The notes under the pieces are model-generated. The model was given only the letters and a program-made list of their open reading frames with translations. It ran no database searches and was not told the DNA's origin. This document shows, piece by piece, positions 37,121-45,907 of a stretch of 64,000 nt of DNA. Where the stretch lies: assembly GCA_019415525.1 (NCBI GenBank), contig DXZA01000050.1, positions 7,505-71,504 on the forward strand, written 5' to 3'. The DNA comes from Tyzzerella sp. (GTDB taxonomy: Bacteria > Bacillota > Clostridia > Lachnospirales > Anaerotignaceae). A program made the translations under genes and the position numbers. How positions within the stretch are numbered: position 1 is the first letter of the stretch; every line of letters starts with the position of its first letter.

Positions 37121-39715
37121 TTAAATTATTATAAACTCATCGCCGGAAACATCAATAATAAATTTTGTTTCAGGAGCAACATCATCTTTAATAATTTTCT
37201 TAGCAATAAGAGTTTCAATATATCTCTGTATAAATCTCTTAAGTGGTCTTGCACCATAAATAGGGTCATATGCATTTTCAATAATATATGATTTTGCATT
37301 TTCTGTAAGTTCACAAGAAAGTTGTTTGTCTGCAAGTCTACTATTAAGGTCTTTTATAATAAGGTCAATTATAAATGTTATATCATTCTTTGTAAGAGGT
37401 TTATAGAATACAATTTCATCAAGTCTGTTTAAAAATTCAGGACGGAATGAATGTTTCAAAAGTTCGTTAACCTGTTCTTTAGCCTCTTCTTTTATATCGC
37501 CATTTTCATCAATACCTTCAAGAAGATAATTTGAACCAAGGTTTGATGTAAGAATAATTATAGTATTTTTAAAGTCAACAGTTCTACCCTGTGAATCTGT
37601 AATTCTACCATCATCAAGAACTTGTAAAAGTATATTAAATACATCAGGATGAGCTTTTTCAACCTCATCAAAAAGTACAACAGAATAAGGTTTTCTTCTT
37701 ACAGCCTCTGTAAGCTGACCACCTTCTTCATATCCAACATATCCTGGAGGTGCTCCAATAAGTCTTGATACTGAGAATTTCTCCATATACTCAGTCATAT
37801 CAATTCTTATAATATTTTTTTCATCATCAAAAAGTGTTTCTGCAAGAGCTTTTGCAAGTTCTGTTTTACCAACACCAGTTGGACCAAGGAAAAGGAATGA
37901 GCCTATTGGTCTTTGAGGATTTTGGATACCTGCACGACTTCTCATAATAGCTTCTGAAACTTTTGTAACAGCTTCATTTTGTCCAATAACTCTTTCGTGA
38001 AGTATATCTTCAAGGTTTACAAGTTTTTCTTTTTCACCTTCCATAAGTTTGGCTGTTGGAATACCAGTCCATCTTTCAATTATTTTTGCAATTTCTTCTT
38101 CTGTAACTTTATCTCTTAAAAGGCTGTTTTTATTGCTTTCTTCTGCAATTTTTTCTTCTTCCTCAAGCTGTTTTTGTATCTGTGGCAATCTACCATATTT
38201 AAGTTCAGCAGCTTTATTAAGGTCATAGCTTCTTTCAGCTTTTTCTATTTCAATATTTACATTATCAAGCTCTTCACGAAGTTTCTGAACTTTATTAATT
38301 GCATTTTTTTCATTATCCCATTTAGCTTTAAGAGTATTAAACTCATCACGCATTTCTGCAAGCTCTTTTTGAATTTCTTTAAGATGTTCTTGTGATATTT
38401 TATCATTTTCTTTTTTAAGAGCAGCTTCTTCAATTTCGTGCTGAATTATTTTTCTCTGTATAACATCAAGCTCCATAGGCATTGAATCGATTTCAGTTCT
38501 TATTAAAGCACAAGCCTCATCAACAAGGTCAATAGCTTTATCTGGAAGAAATCTATCAGAAATATATCTGTTTGAAAGAGTAGCAGCAGCAATAATAGCT
38601 TGGTCTTGGATTTTTACACCATGATAAAGTTCATATCTTTCTTTAAGACCTCTCAATATCGCTATTGTATCTTCAACAGTAGGTTCATTTACCATTACAG
38701 GCTGGAAACGTCTTTCAAGAGCTGGGTCTTTTTCTATATACTGTCTATATTCATTAAGTGTTGTTGCACCTATACAATGAAGTTCACCTCTTGCAAGCAT
38801 AGGTTTTAAAAGATTACCTGCGTCCATAGCACCATCACTTTTACCTGCACCAACAATAGTATGAAGTTCATCAATAAAAAGTATTATTTTACCTTCACTC
38901 TTTTTAACTTCATTAAGAACTGCTTTAAGTCTTTCTTCAAATTCACCTCTAAATTTTGCACCTGCAATAAGTGCACCCATATCAAGAGAGAATATTGTTT
39001 TATCTTTAAGGCTGTTTGGAACATCTTGGTTAACGATACGCTGTGCAAGACCTTCAGCTATTGCAGTTTTACCAACACCAGGTTCACCAATAAGAACAGG
39101 GTTATTTTTTGTTTTTCTTGAAAGTATTCTTATAACATTTCTTATTTCATCATCACGACCGATTACAGGGTCAAGCTTTTTACTTCTTGCTCTTTCCACA
39201 AGGTCAGTACCATATTTTTTAAGAACATCATAAGTAGCTTCCGGATTATCACTTGTAACTCTTGTATTTCCTCTTACTGTTGCAAGTATTTTATAAAAAC
39301 TTTCACTATCTATATTAAAAAGTTTAAAAAGTTGTTTGTCTGCATTATTAGGGTTTTTAAGTATACACATAAAAATGTGTTCAACAGAAACATAATCATC
39401 TTTCATATTTTCTGCAAGCTTTTCTGCGGCAACAAGTACCTTGTCAACATCAGAAGAAACATATATATTATTGGCTGGTCTTCCACTTCCACTTACGTGA
39501 GGAAGTTTTTTAATCTCTTTTAAAAGCTCAGCCTGAAATGCATTCACATTTACATTCATTTTCATAAGAAGCTGAGGTATAAGCCCATCTTCTTGTATAA
39601 GAAGTGAATATAATAAATGCTGTTCTTCTATTTGAGGGTTCTGATACTCTATTGCTATATTTTGAGCATTCTGTATTGCTCCTAATGAATTTTGAGTAAA
39701 TTTTTGAGCGTTCAT
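37121..39715 (-). CDS. clpB: ClpB disaggregase
   Basis: Hexameric AAA+ chaperone that rescues aggregated proteins with DnaK. Clp N-terminal repeats (1 to about 150), AAA-1 with Walker A GEPGVGKT, the long coiled-coil middle domain (about 400-530), AAA-2 with Walker A GPTGVGKT and the C-terminal D2 small domain. About 864 residues, normal. Start at 39715: AGGAA lies 8 nt upstream, against no spacing for the ATG at 39721. It stands alone and is headed by a CIRCE operator. Confidence 0.96.
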   Translation of the reverse strand: MNAQKFTQNSLGAIQNAQNIAIEYQNPQIEEQHLLYSLLIQEDGLIPQLLMKMNVNVNAFQAELLKEIKKLPHVSGSGRPANNIYVSSDVDKVLVAAEKLAENMKDDYVSVEHIFMCILKNPNNADKQLFKLFNIDSESFYKILATVRGNTRVTSDNPEATYDVLKKYGTDLVERARSKKLDPVIGRDDEIRNVIRILSRKTKNNPVLIGEPGVGKTAIAEGLAQRIVNQDVPNSLKDKTIFSLDMGALIAGAKFRGEFEERLKAVLNEVKKSEGKIILFIDELHTIVGAGKSDGAMDAGNLLKPMLARGELHCIGATTLNEYRQYIEKDPALERRFQPVMVNEPTVEDTIAILRGLKERYELYHGVKIQDQAIIAAATLSNRYISDRFLPDKAIDLVDEACALIRTEIDSMPMELDVIQRKIIQHEIEEAALKKENDKISQEHLKEIQKELAEMRDEFNTLKAKWDNEKNAINKVQKLREELDNVNIEIEKAERSYDLNKAAELKYGRLPQIQKQLEEEEKIAEESNKNSLLRDKVTEEEIAKIIERWTGIPTAKLMEGEKEKLVNLEDILHERVIGQNEAVTKVSEAIMRSRAGIQNPQRPIGSFLFLGPTGVGKTELAKALAETLFDDEKNIIRIDMTEYMEKFSVSRLIGAPPGYVGYEEGGQLTEAVRRKPYSVVLFDEVEKAHPDVFNILLQVLDDGRITDSQGRTVDFKNTIIILTSNLGSNYLLEGIDENGDIKEEAKEQVNELLKHSFRPEFLNRLDEIVFYKPLTKNDITFIIDLIIKDLNSRLADKQLSCELTENAKSYIIENAYDPIYGARPLKRFIQRYIETLIAKKIIKDDVAPETKFIIDVSGDEFIII

Positions 39716-39754
39716 ATGCATCTTCCTTTCTTTTTATATTTAACTTATGAATGT

Positions 39755-39783
39755 ATTATAACTCATTAGCACTCACTAATCAA
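39755..39783 (-). promoter_or_regulatory. clpB promoter
   Basis: Minus strand TTGATT (39778-39783), 17 nt, TATAAT (39755-39760), overlapping CIRCE. Consistent with sigma-A transcription blocked by HrcA. Confidence 0.8.
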
Positions 39784-39792
39784 GAGTGCTAA
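39766..39792. promoter_or_regulatory. CIRCE operator (HrcA site)
   Basis: TTAGCACTC (39766-39774), 9-nt spacer, GAGTGCTAA (39784-39792): the exact CIRCE consensus. HrcA represses heat-shock genes through it. It sits in the clpB promoter; no CtsR-type heptad repeat was seen. Confidence 0.95.
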
Positions 39793-39912
39793 CAAATTAT
39801 TTACATATAAATTTACGTTCAAATTCATTACAAAGTCTGTACTATTTTTAAAAATTTTAACACTTTTTTAAAAAATACATATAATATACTATTAAATCAG
39901 GGAGGCTTTAGA

Positions 39913-40920
39913 ATGAAAATTTATAAAAAATCAACTGTTTTTATAGGTATTTTACTAATATTCACATTATTATTTTCAGGTTGCAAAAAGGAAGAAACTC
40001 AAGAGCTTACAAAAGTAAGACTTAATGAAGTTGTACACTCTGTTTTTTATGCACCACAATATGTTGCTATAGAAAAAGGATTTTTTGAAGAAGAAGGAAT
40101 TGAAATTGACCTTAGTGTTGGTCAAGGTGCAGATAAATCTATGACAGCACTTATATCAAACTCTGCTGATATTGCTCTTTTGGGAACAGAAGCAGGAATA
40201 TATGTGTATAATGAAGGTATGGAAAATCCTCCGAAGGCTTTTGCACAGCTTACTCAAAGAGCCGGAAACTTCCTTGTATCAAGAGAAGAAGAACCTAACT
40301 TTAAATGGGAAGATTTAAAAGGAAAATCACTTATTGGTGGTAGAACCGGAGGAATGCCACAACTTGTTTTAGAATATGTTTTAAAGAATAATAATATAAA
40401 AATTGGGGAAGATTTAGATATAATAAATAATATTTCTTTTGAAAGTACAGCAGGAGCATTTCAAGGAAATATCGGAGATTATACAGTAGAATTTGAACCT
40501 ACTGCAACAGCATTAGAAAATAGTGGTGCAGGTCACGTTGTAGCATCTTTAGGTACAGAAAGCGGATACATTCCTTATACTGTATATATGGCAACAGGAG
40601 AATATATAGAAAACAATCCGGAAATAGTACAGAAATTTACAAATGCAATATACAAAGGTCAGCAGTGGGTAGAAACTCACACATCTAAAGAAATAGCAGA
40701 AGTTATATATCCTCATTTTCAGGAATCAGACATTGAAACACTTACAAAAATCATAGAAAGATACAAAGTTCAGGATACTTGGAAAGAAAATCCTTTATTT
40801 GAAGAAGAAGGATTAACACTTATACAAGATATTATGGAGCAAGGTGGAGAACTTGACAAAAGAGTACCTTATGAAGAATTTATAATAACAGATTTTGCAG
40901 AAAAAGCTATGGAAAATTAA
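39913..40920 (+). CDS. ABC transporter substrate-binding lipoprotein (SsuA/ThiY-like)
   Basis: 335 residues: signal peptide with lipobox FSGC (Cys about residue 24), then an NMT1/SsuA-type fold (HSVFYAPQYVAIEKGFFEEE, GADKSMTALISNSADIALLG, KGKSLIGGRTGGMPQ). The ligand class (thiamine precursor, sulfonate, nitrate) is not decided. No permease or ATPase is adjacent, so it is an orphan here. GGGAGG precedes the ATG, and a TATAAT box lies about 30 nt upstream (TTTAAC, 18 nt, TATAAT). Confidence 0.87.
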   Translation: MKIYKKSTVFIGILLIFTLLFSGCKKEETQELTKVRLNEVVHSVFYAPQYVAIEKGFFEEEGIEIDLSVGQGADKSMTALISNSADIALLGTEAGIYVYNEGMENPPKAFAQLTQRAGNFLVSREEEPNFKWEDLKGKSLIGGRTGGMPQLVLEYVLKNNNIKIGEDLDIINNISFESTAGAFQGNIGDYTVEFEPTATALENSGAGHVVASLGTESGYIPYTVYMATGEYIENNPEIVQKFTNAIYKGQQWVETHTSKEIAEVIYPHFQESDIETLTKIIERYKVQDTWKENPLFEEEGLTLIQDIMEQGGELDKRVPYEEFIITDFAEKAMEN

Positions 40921-40966
40921 AACACCGAATATTTATTTTTAAAAAATAGATATTCGTTTATATATA

Positions 40967-40999
40967 AAAAGCAGACAGAAAATAATTCTGTCTGCTTTT
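40967..40999. terminator. Bidirectional terminator
   Basis: Stem AAAAGCAGACAGAA (40967-40980) / TTCTGTCTGCTTTT (40986-40999) between the substrate-binding-protein gene (plus) and the aminotransferase gene (minus). A weaker hairpin (GAATATTTATTTTT / AAAAAATAGATATTC) precedes it. Confidence 0.85.
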
Positions 41000-41002
41000 C
41001 TT

Positions 41003-42133
41003 TTATAATTCATAATAATTTTTTATAAATGCTTTTTCAAGGGAAGTATTAAGTTTAAAACCGAAATTTAAAAGTGTTTTTTCAAGGGCATAAAGTGTTT
41101 TTGAAACATCATTTAAGTTTGCATTTTCACCCATATGACCTATTCTTAAAACTTTTCCTTTAAGTATATCAAAAGAGCCTGATATAAGTATATTATATTT
41201 ATTTTTAATTTCATTAACTATTTCATCAGATTGAAGACCTTCCGGTACATTAATAACAGTAACTGTATTTGAAAAACCACTTTCAGTATAAAGTGTAAGA
41301 CCACTTTCAAATATAGCATTTCTTACAGCAGTAGCTATTTTTTTATGTCTTTCAAATATTTCTTTATCATTCATTACATTTTCCAAAGCCTGCCCTAAAG
41401 CATATATATCATATATAGGCATTGTATATGGGAACCATTTATCTTCATAATATGATTTAAAAGTCATAATATTAGCATAAAATGAAGCTATTTTTGTTTT
41501 TCTTTCTTCCATTGATTTTTTGGCAATATCACTTACACCTATCATTGTAAGTCCGGTAGGTGCAGAAAGAGCCTTTTGAGAACCAAGACAAAGTATATCA
41601 ATATCACCCATTGAAAGAGGTTCCCCAAAAGATGCAGAAACACTATCAACAACAGACATAATATTATATTTTTTAAGCATACTGCTTATGCTATACACAT
41701 CATTAAGTATTCCACTTGGTGTATCACAATGTACAACAGTTGCATATTTAAAATTGCTGTCATTTTTAATATATTCTTCAAGTTTATTTATATCAACAGG
41801 ATTTTTATAATCAACAGTATAAAGTACAACTTCTCCACCATACATTTCTACAAAATCCGAAAATCCTCTACCATAGATACCATTATCAATTACAAGAACT
41901 CTATCACCCTTTTCAGTAAGAGAAGCACAGGCAGCCTCAAGTCCAAGTATGCCTTCCCCACCAAGTATATAAAATTCATTTTCAGTATTAAAAAACTTAG
42001 ATAAATTTAAACAAACATTATGATAATATTCGCAAAAATCAATATCTATATCAGGATTTCCTCTTTCAATACTCATTGCCATTCTTACATTTTCTCTTAT
42101 TTGAGTTGGGCCTGCTGTCATCATTTTATACAT
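41003..42133 (-). CDS. Class V PLP-dependent aminotransferase (pyridoxamine-pyruvate aminotransferase-like?)
   Basis: 376 residues, fold type I class V (Ser-pyruvate/Ala-glyoxylate type). TAGPTQIREN at the N-terminus, HCDTPSGILND, SVDSVSASFG and the PLP-Lys in GSQKALSAPTGL are all present. The 6-nt spacing after an ECF S-component gene and the divergent MocR regulator suggest a vitamin B6 salvage step, pyridoxamine plus pyruvate to pyridoxal plus alanine. That assignment is inference; alanine-glyoxylate or other class V activities remain open. Confidence 0.85.
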   Translation of the reverse strand: MYKMMTAGPTQIRENVRMAMSIERGNPDIDIDFCEYYHNVCLNLSKFFNTENEFYILGGEGILGLEAACASLTEKGDRVLVIDNGIYGRGFSDFVEMYGGEVVLYTVDYKNPVDINKLEEYIKNDSNFKYATVVHCDTPSGILNDVYSISSMLKKYNIMSVVDSVSASFGEPLSMGDIDILCLGSQKALSAPTGLTMIGVSDIAKKSMEERKTKIASFYANIMTFKSYYEDKWFPYTMPIYDIYALGQALENVMNDKEIFERHKKIATAVRNAIFESGLTLYTESGFSNTVTVINVPEGLQSDEIVNEIKNKYNILISGSFDILKGKVLRIGHMGENANLNDVSKTLYALEKTLLNFGFKLNTSLEKAFIKNYYEL

Positions 42134-42139
42134 AAATCA

Positions 42140-42655
42140 TCATTTCCTTCCAACATATTTTTTTATAACTGTTAATATAGGTACTGTTATAATAGCAGAA
42201 ACAACAATCTGAATAATATTACCCCATACAGAATTTATAGGTGCTAAAATATTACCTGTTATTATAATTTCAGCAATATAATAACCAACAACATTTATTA
42301 TAAGTATTACAAAAACAGCAAAAACATATTTAACCATTGAAAAGCTATTATCTAATATTGCACCAAAAACCCAGCCTTTAGCACCACATATAAAAAATGT
42401 AAAAGGTGCCCATACAGCCCAGCCTGAAAGCAAATCAAAAAGTCCCATTCCAAAAGCCGCTGCGTACATTCCTGTTTTTCTTCCAAAAATAACAGCTGCT
42501 ATAAAAACTGGTATATCTCCAATATGTATAAGTCCTCCGTTTGCAGCTATTGGAAGTCTAATATTTATACACATTGTAGCTACAAATGTCATTGCAATAA
42601 AAACTGCTGTTATTACTGTTTCTTTTGTTCCTTTTAAAGTTACTGCATTATTCAC
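42140..42655 (-). CDS. ECF transporter S component (vitamin specificity subunit)
   Basis: 171-residue polytopic membrane protein with about six hydrophobic segments and the S-component motif NGGLIHIGDIPVFIAA near residue 40. Such proteins bind one vitamin and share an energising EcfAAT module encoded elsewhere. The ligand is not proved; context (PLP-type MocR regulator, PLP aminotransferase 6 nt downstream) favours a B6 vitamer. AGGAGG precedes the start. Confidence 0.88.
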   Translation of the reverse strand: MNNAVTLKGTKETVITAVFIAMTFVATMCINIRLPIAANGGLIHIGDIPVFIAAVIFGRKTGMYAAAFGMGLFDLLSGWAVWAPFTFFICGAKGWVFGAILDNSFSMVKYVFAVFVILIINVVGYYIAEIIITGNILAPINSVWGNIIQIVVSAIITVPILTVIKKYVGRK

Positions 42656-42709
42656 TTTAATTCCTCCTTTGTATTGACTGTAAAAATTTATAGACGTATA
42701 ATACCAACA

Positions 42710-42759
42710 AACTGATATTATTAAAAATATCAGTTTATAAAAATTTAATGGTATCAGTT
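42710..42759. promoter_or_regulatory. Candidate MocR operator (one inverted plus two direct TATCAGTT repeats)
   Basis: TATCAGTT occurs inverted at 42710-42717 and as direct copies at 42728-42735 and 42752-42759, exactly 24 nt apart. Characterised MocR proteins (GabR, PdxR) bind direct repeats, in some cases with an inverted copy. It lies in the divergent region between the ECF S gene and the MocR gene. Confidence 0.6.
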
Positions 42760-42810
42760 ATATTTTTATAAATTGTACCCATACAATTTCAGGAGGTTAT
42801 ATTATAAAAT

Positions 42811-44205
42811 ATGATAAATATAGATACAAAATCAAAAATACCTTTATACAGACAAATATATAACCAAATAAAAACAGCTATTATAGAAGAAAATATAAAA
42901 AGTGGTTCAAAACTACCTTCAAAAAGAACTCTTTCAAAAGCACTTTCTGTAAGTATAAATACAATAGATACAGCATACAGTCAGCTTGTTTCGGAAGGTT
43001 TTATAAAATCTATTCCACAAAGTGGTTTTTATGTTTGTAATATAGAAAGTCTTGATATAATAAATTTTGAAAAAAAAGAAATTGTAATAAAGAAAGAAGA
43101 AGAAACACATTCAAATATAAATATAGATTTTTCATTATATGGTATAGATATACCCTCTTTCCCATACAATCAATGGAAAAAATTAATAAGAGAAGTAACA
43201 AATTTAAGTCCTTTTGAATTTTTAAAAACATCACATTATCAAGGTGAATTATCACTAAGAACAGCTATTGCAAACCATATATACATAAGACGAGGAGTGA
43301 CAGCAACACCGGATAGAATTATAATAGGTGCAGGTACAGACAATCTTATGGAAATATTAAATGGAATACTTGAAAAAGATTGTAATATAGCAATGGAAGA
43401 CCCTGTGTATAGCAATTCATACAGCTATTTTAAAAGAATGGGACATAATATAATATCTGTTCCTACTGACGAGAATGGTATAATATTAAAAAGCATTGAA
43501 AATATAGAAAATACAGCTTTATATATAACACCTTCCCACCAATTTCCATTAGGTATAACAATGCCTGTAAATAGGAGAATACAGCTTTTACAATGGGCAG
43601 AAAATGGCTATAAACGATATATAATAGAAGATGACTATGATAGCGAATTCAGATATAATTCAAAACCTATACCCTCTTTACAAAGTATAGACAGACAAGG
43701 AAATGTAATATATTTAGGGAGTTTTTCAAGAAGTATATCCCCTTCTTTAAGAATAAGTTATATTGTACTACCTGAAAAATTAATGGATATATATAATAAA
43801 ACATATAAATATTCAAGTTGTCCAGTATCACGACTTGAACAGCTTGTACTTGAAAAATTTATATCATCAGGATATTTTGAAAAACACATAAACAGAATGA
43901 GAAAAATATATGGTGAAAAGCGTGATTTTACAAAAAAATGCTTTTTAAAAGAATTTGGAAAAGATATAAGTTTTTATGGAGAAAATGCCGGTCATCATAT
44001 TATATTTAAAATAAAAGGCTTTGAAAAAAGTGAGGAAATATGTAAAAAAGCACTTTCAGAAGGAATTAAACTTTATACACTTTCAGAATTTTATAAAGGA
44101 AAAGTTCCAGAAAAATTTAATGGTGCTGTTATAGCCGGCTATGGTGGACTTGATATTTTGGACATAGAAAAATCTATACACACATTAAAGACATTATTAA
44201 AATAA
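42811..44205 (+). CDS. MocR-family regulator lacking the PLP-binding lysine
   Basis: 464 residues: a GntR-type wHTH (about 1-75; PLYRQIYNQIKTAI, KLPSKRTLSKALSVSINTI) followed by a fold-type-I aminotransferase-like sensor domain. PLP-pocket features persist: ITPSHQFPLGITM, IIEDDYDSEFRY. The lysine that forms the Schiff base in GabR/PdxR is replaced: GSFSRSISPSLR has R at that place (codon AGA). Start ATG with AGGAGG upstream. The regulator probably controls the divergent ECF S/aminotransferase operon. Confidence 0.92.
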   Translation: MINIDTKSKIPLYRQIYNQIKTAIIEENIKSGSKLPSKRTLSKALSVSINTIDTAYSQLVSEGFIKSIPQSGFYVCNIESLDIINFEKKEIVIKKEEETHSNINIDFSLYGIDIPSFPYNQWKKLIREVTNLSPFEFLKTSHYQGELSLRTAIANHIYIRRGVTATPDRIIIGAGTDNLMEILNGILEKDCNIAMEDPVYSNSYSYFKRMGHNIISVPTDENGIILKSIENIENTALYITPSHQFPLGITMPVNRRIQLLQWAENGYKRYIIEDDYDSEFRYNSKPIPSLQSIDRQGNVIYLGSFSRSISPSLRISYIVLPEKLMDIYNKTYKYSSCPVSRLEQLVLEKFISSGYFEKHINRMRKIYGEKRDFTKKCFLKEFGKDISFYGENAGHHIIFKIKGFEKSEEICKKALSEGIKLYTLSEFYKGKVPEKFNGAVIAGYGGLDILDIEKSIHTLKTLLK

Positions 44206-44237
44206 AAAAATAGGCTGAATTTTATCAGCCTATTTTT
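44206..44237. terminator. Bidirectional terminator
   Basis: Stem AAAAATAGGCTGA (44206-44218) / TCAGCCTATTTTT (44225-44237) between the MocR gene (plus) and the DUF3006 gene (minus). Confidence 0.85.
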
Positions 44238-44243
44238 ATTATT

Positions 44244-44450
44244 TTATTTAAAAAGTCTTTTCATTTTTTCTTCTATTGATTTTTTAATTTTTTCTTCTTT
44301 ATCTTTGTCTATAAAATAGCCATTTTCATTTTCAGAAATTACAGCACCTTCATAAACATCTTTTGGAAGTTTACTAAGTTCAATATTAACCATCTCTCTA
44401 TTTTCCAATTCACATACAGCAAAATTACCTTCTATACGGTCAATAATCAT
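44244..44450 (-). CDS. DUF3006-domain protein
   Basis: 68 residues. MIIDRIEGNFAVCELENREM is the DUF3006 opening; the C-terminus is Lys/Glu-rich. DUF3006 genes often follow standalone MBL hydrolases, as here (13 nt downstream). Function unknown. Ribosome site GAGGTG. Confidence 0.85.
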   Translation of the reverse strand: MIIDRIEGNFAVCELENREMVNIELSKLPKDVYEGAVISENENGYFIDKDKEEKIKKSIEEKMKRLFK

Positions 44451-44463
44451 TTAAAATCACCTC

Positions 44464-45576
44464 TTAAGGATTACAATTTCCACAAGGCTCATAGCAATTT
44501 GAAAGGGCTTCTTCTCTACTTTCAAAATAAACTCTGTTGCTTTCAGCAGGAAGAGAAGAACAACTTTCTCTGTGGAATTTTTTAGAATTTACATTACCTA
44601 TATATACTTCTTTTTCTTCTGTAGTATTCTCAGTTGAAACAGTATTATTTTGTACATTATTTTGTGTATTATTTACATTATTTTCTGTTGTAGTATTACT
44701 TACTGTACCTTCATAAGATTTTCCATCAGATGTTGTTATAGAAATATTTTCTCCGTCAGATACCATAACAATTTCGCCCATTGTATCATTTCTAAAAATT
44801 TGTATTCCGGCATTATTAAGTTTATCTATAGTTTCTTTATGTGGATGACCATAATCATTTCCTGTTTCAGTCTGTATAACAGCATATCTTGGAGAAACAG
44901 CAGAAAGCCAACTATCAGATGTTGATGTACTTGAACCATGATGACCAACCTTTAAAACATCAGATTTAAGGTCATAACCTTTGCTTAAAATATCACCTTC
45001 AGCTTCTGCTTCTGCATCACCAGTAAACATAAATGAAACATCGCCATAATTCATTTTAAGAACTATCGAATTATTATTATGGTCACTATATTTTTTCTGA
45101 GGTCCAAGTATAGTAAATACTCCACCACCAACAGTAAACTGTTCACCCATAACAGGTTTTGTAATAGAAAGACCTTTACTGTCTATTGCATCAATAACAT
45201 CTTCATAAGTTTTTGTAGTTGCAACATCATCAGGCATATATACAGCACCAATATCAAAGTTGTTTATTACTGTATCAAGAGAGCCTATATGGTCTTCATG
45301 AGGGTGTGTTCCAACAACAACATCAAGTTTTTTAACACCTTCATTAGCAAGATATTCTGTTATATACTGACTATCCCCATTATTTCCTGCATCAATAAGC
45401 ATATTTGAGCCATCTGGAAATTTTATAAGAGAACAGTCAGCCTGTCCAACATTAAGAAAGTGAACCTCCACATTTCCTGAAGTATCTGCACTTACTGTTG
45501 TATTCGATGTACAGCCCGAAAATATAACCATTGAAGCCAATGCAACAGAAATAAATTTTTTAAAAAATCTTACCAT
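44464..45576 (-). CDS. Lipoprotein MBL-fold hydrolase (ComEC/Rec2-like) with Cys-rich C-terminal domain
   Basis: 370 residues. Signal peptide with lipobox FSGC; then an MBL domain (about 30-280; LNVGQADCSLIKFP, GTHPHEDHIGS, VGHHGSSTS). The metal motif HxHxDH is intact. An Asn/Thr low-complexity linker leads to a C-terminal domain (KKFHRESCSS, SNCYEPCGNC) with four cysteines and a histidine, resembling an Ada-type or nuclease-associated zinc module. It is an extracellular nuclease-like or phosphodiesterase-like enzyme; substrate unknown. Confidence 0.87.
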   Translation of the reverse strand: MVRFFKKFISVALASMVIFSGCTSNTTVSADTSGNVEVHFLNVGQADCSLIKFPDGSNMLIDAGNNGDSQYITEYLANEGVKKLDVVVGTHPHEDHIGSLDTVINNFDIGAVYMPDDVATTKTYEDVIDAIDSKGLSITKPVMGEQFTVGGGVFTILGPQKKYSDHNNNSIVLKMNYGDVSFMFTGDAEAEAEGDILSKGYDLKSDVLKVGHHGSSTSTSDSWLSAVSPRYAVIQTETGNDYGHPHKETIDKLNNAGIQIFRNDTMGEIVMVSDGENISITTSDGKSYEGTVSNTTTENNVNNTQNNVQNNTVSTENTTEEKEVYIGNVNSKKFHRESCSSLPAESNRVYFESREEALSNCYEPCGNCNP

Positions 45577-45689
45577 AAAAATTCTCCTTTCGTGACAATT
45601 ATATTTTTATATTACCACAAAACAAAATAAAAATCCAGTACACATGTTTGTTTTTAGTAAAATATACGAAAATAAGTTTTTTAAATAAA

Positions 45690-45715
45690 AAAAGAACTGT
45701 AAAAACAGTTCTTTT
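45690..45715 (-). terminator. Terminator after DUF4250 gene
   Basis: Stem AAAAGAACTGT (45690-45700) / ACAGTTCTTTT (45705-45715), overlapping the gene's last codon, with T-run on the minus strand. Confidence 0.75.
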
Positions 45716-45890
45716 AGATAAATTGATTATTGTCTTTAGAATAATCATAGCCTATTGTTTTCATTTTTGATGTTATTTCTGTTTCATCTATACAAAGACT
45801 TTTACAAAGGTCATCAAGGCTTTTGTATTCATCTCTTAATTTAAGATTTAAAAAACTTAAAAGTATAATAGGGTCTTTAGGTATATTCAT
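45714..45890 (-). CDS. DUF4250-family small protein
   Basis: 58 codons on the minus strand: MNIPKDPIILLSFLNLKL, then DEYKSLDDLCKSLCIDETE and a C-terminal TIGYDYSKDNNQF. The sequence matches the DUF4250 family of short cytosolic proteins common in Clostridia. Function unknown. Ribosome site AAGGAGTG. It is 17 nt downstream of the Crp/Fnr gene, so the two may be co-transcribed. Confidence 0.85.
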   Translation of the reverse strand: MNIPKDPIILLSFLNLKLRDEYKSLDDLCKSLCIDETEITSKMKTIGYDYSKDNNQFI

Positions 45891-45907
45891 TTTATAATCA
45901 CTCCTTT

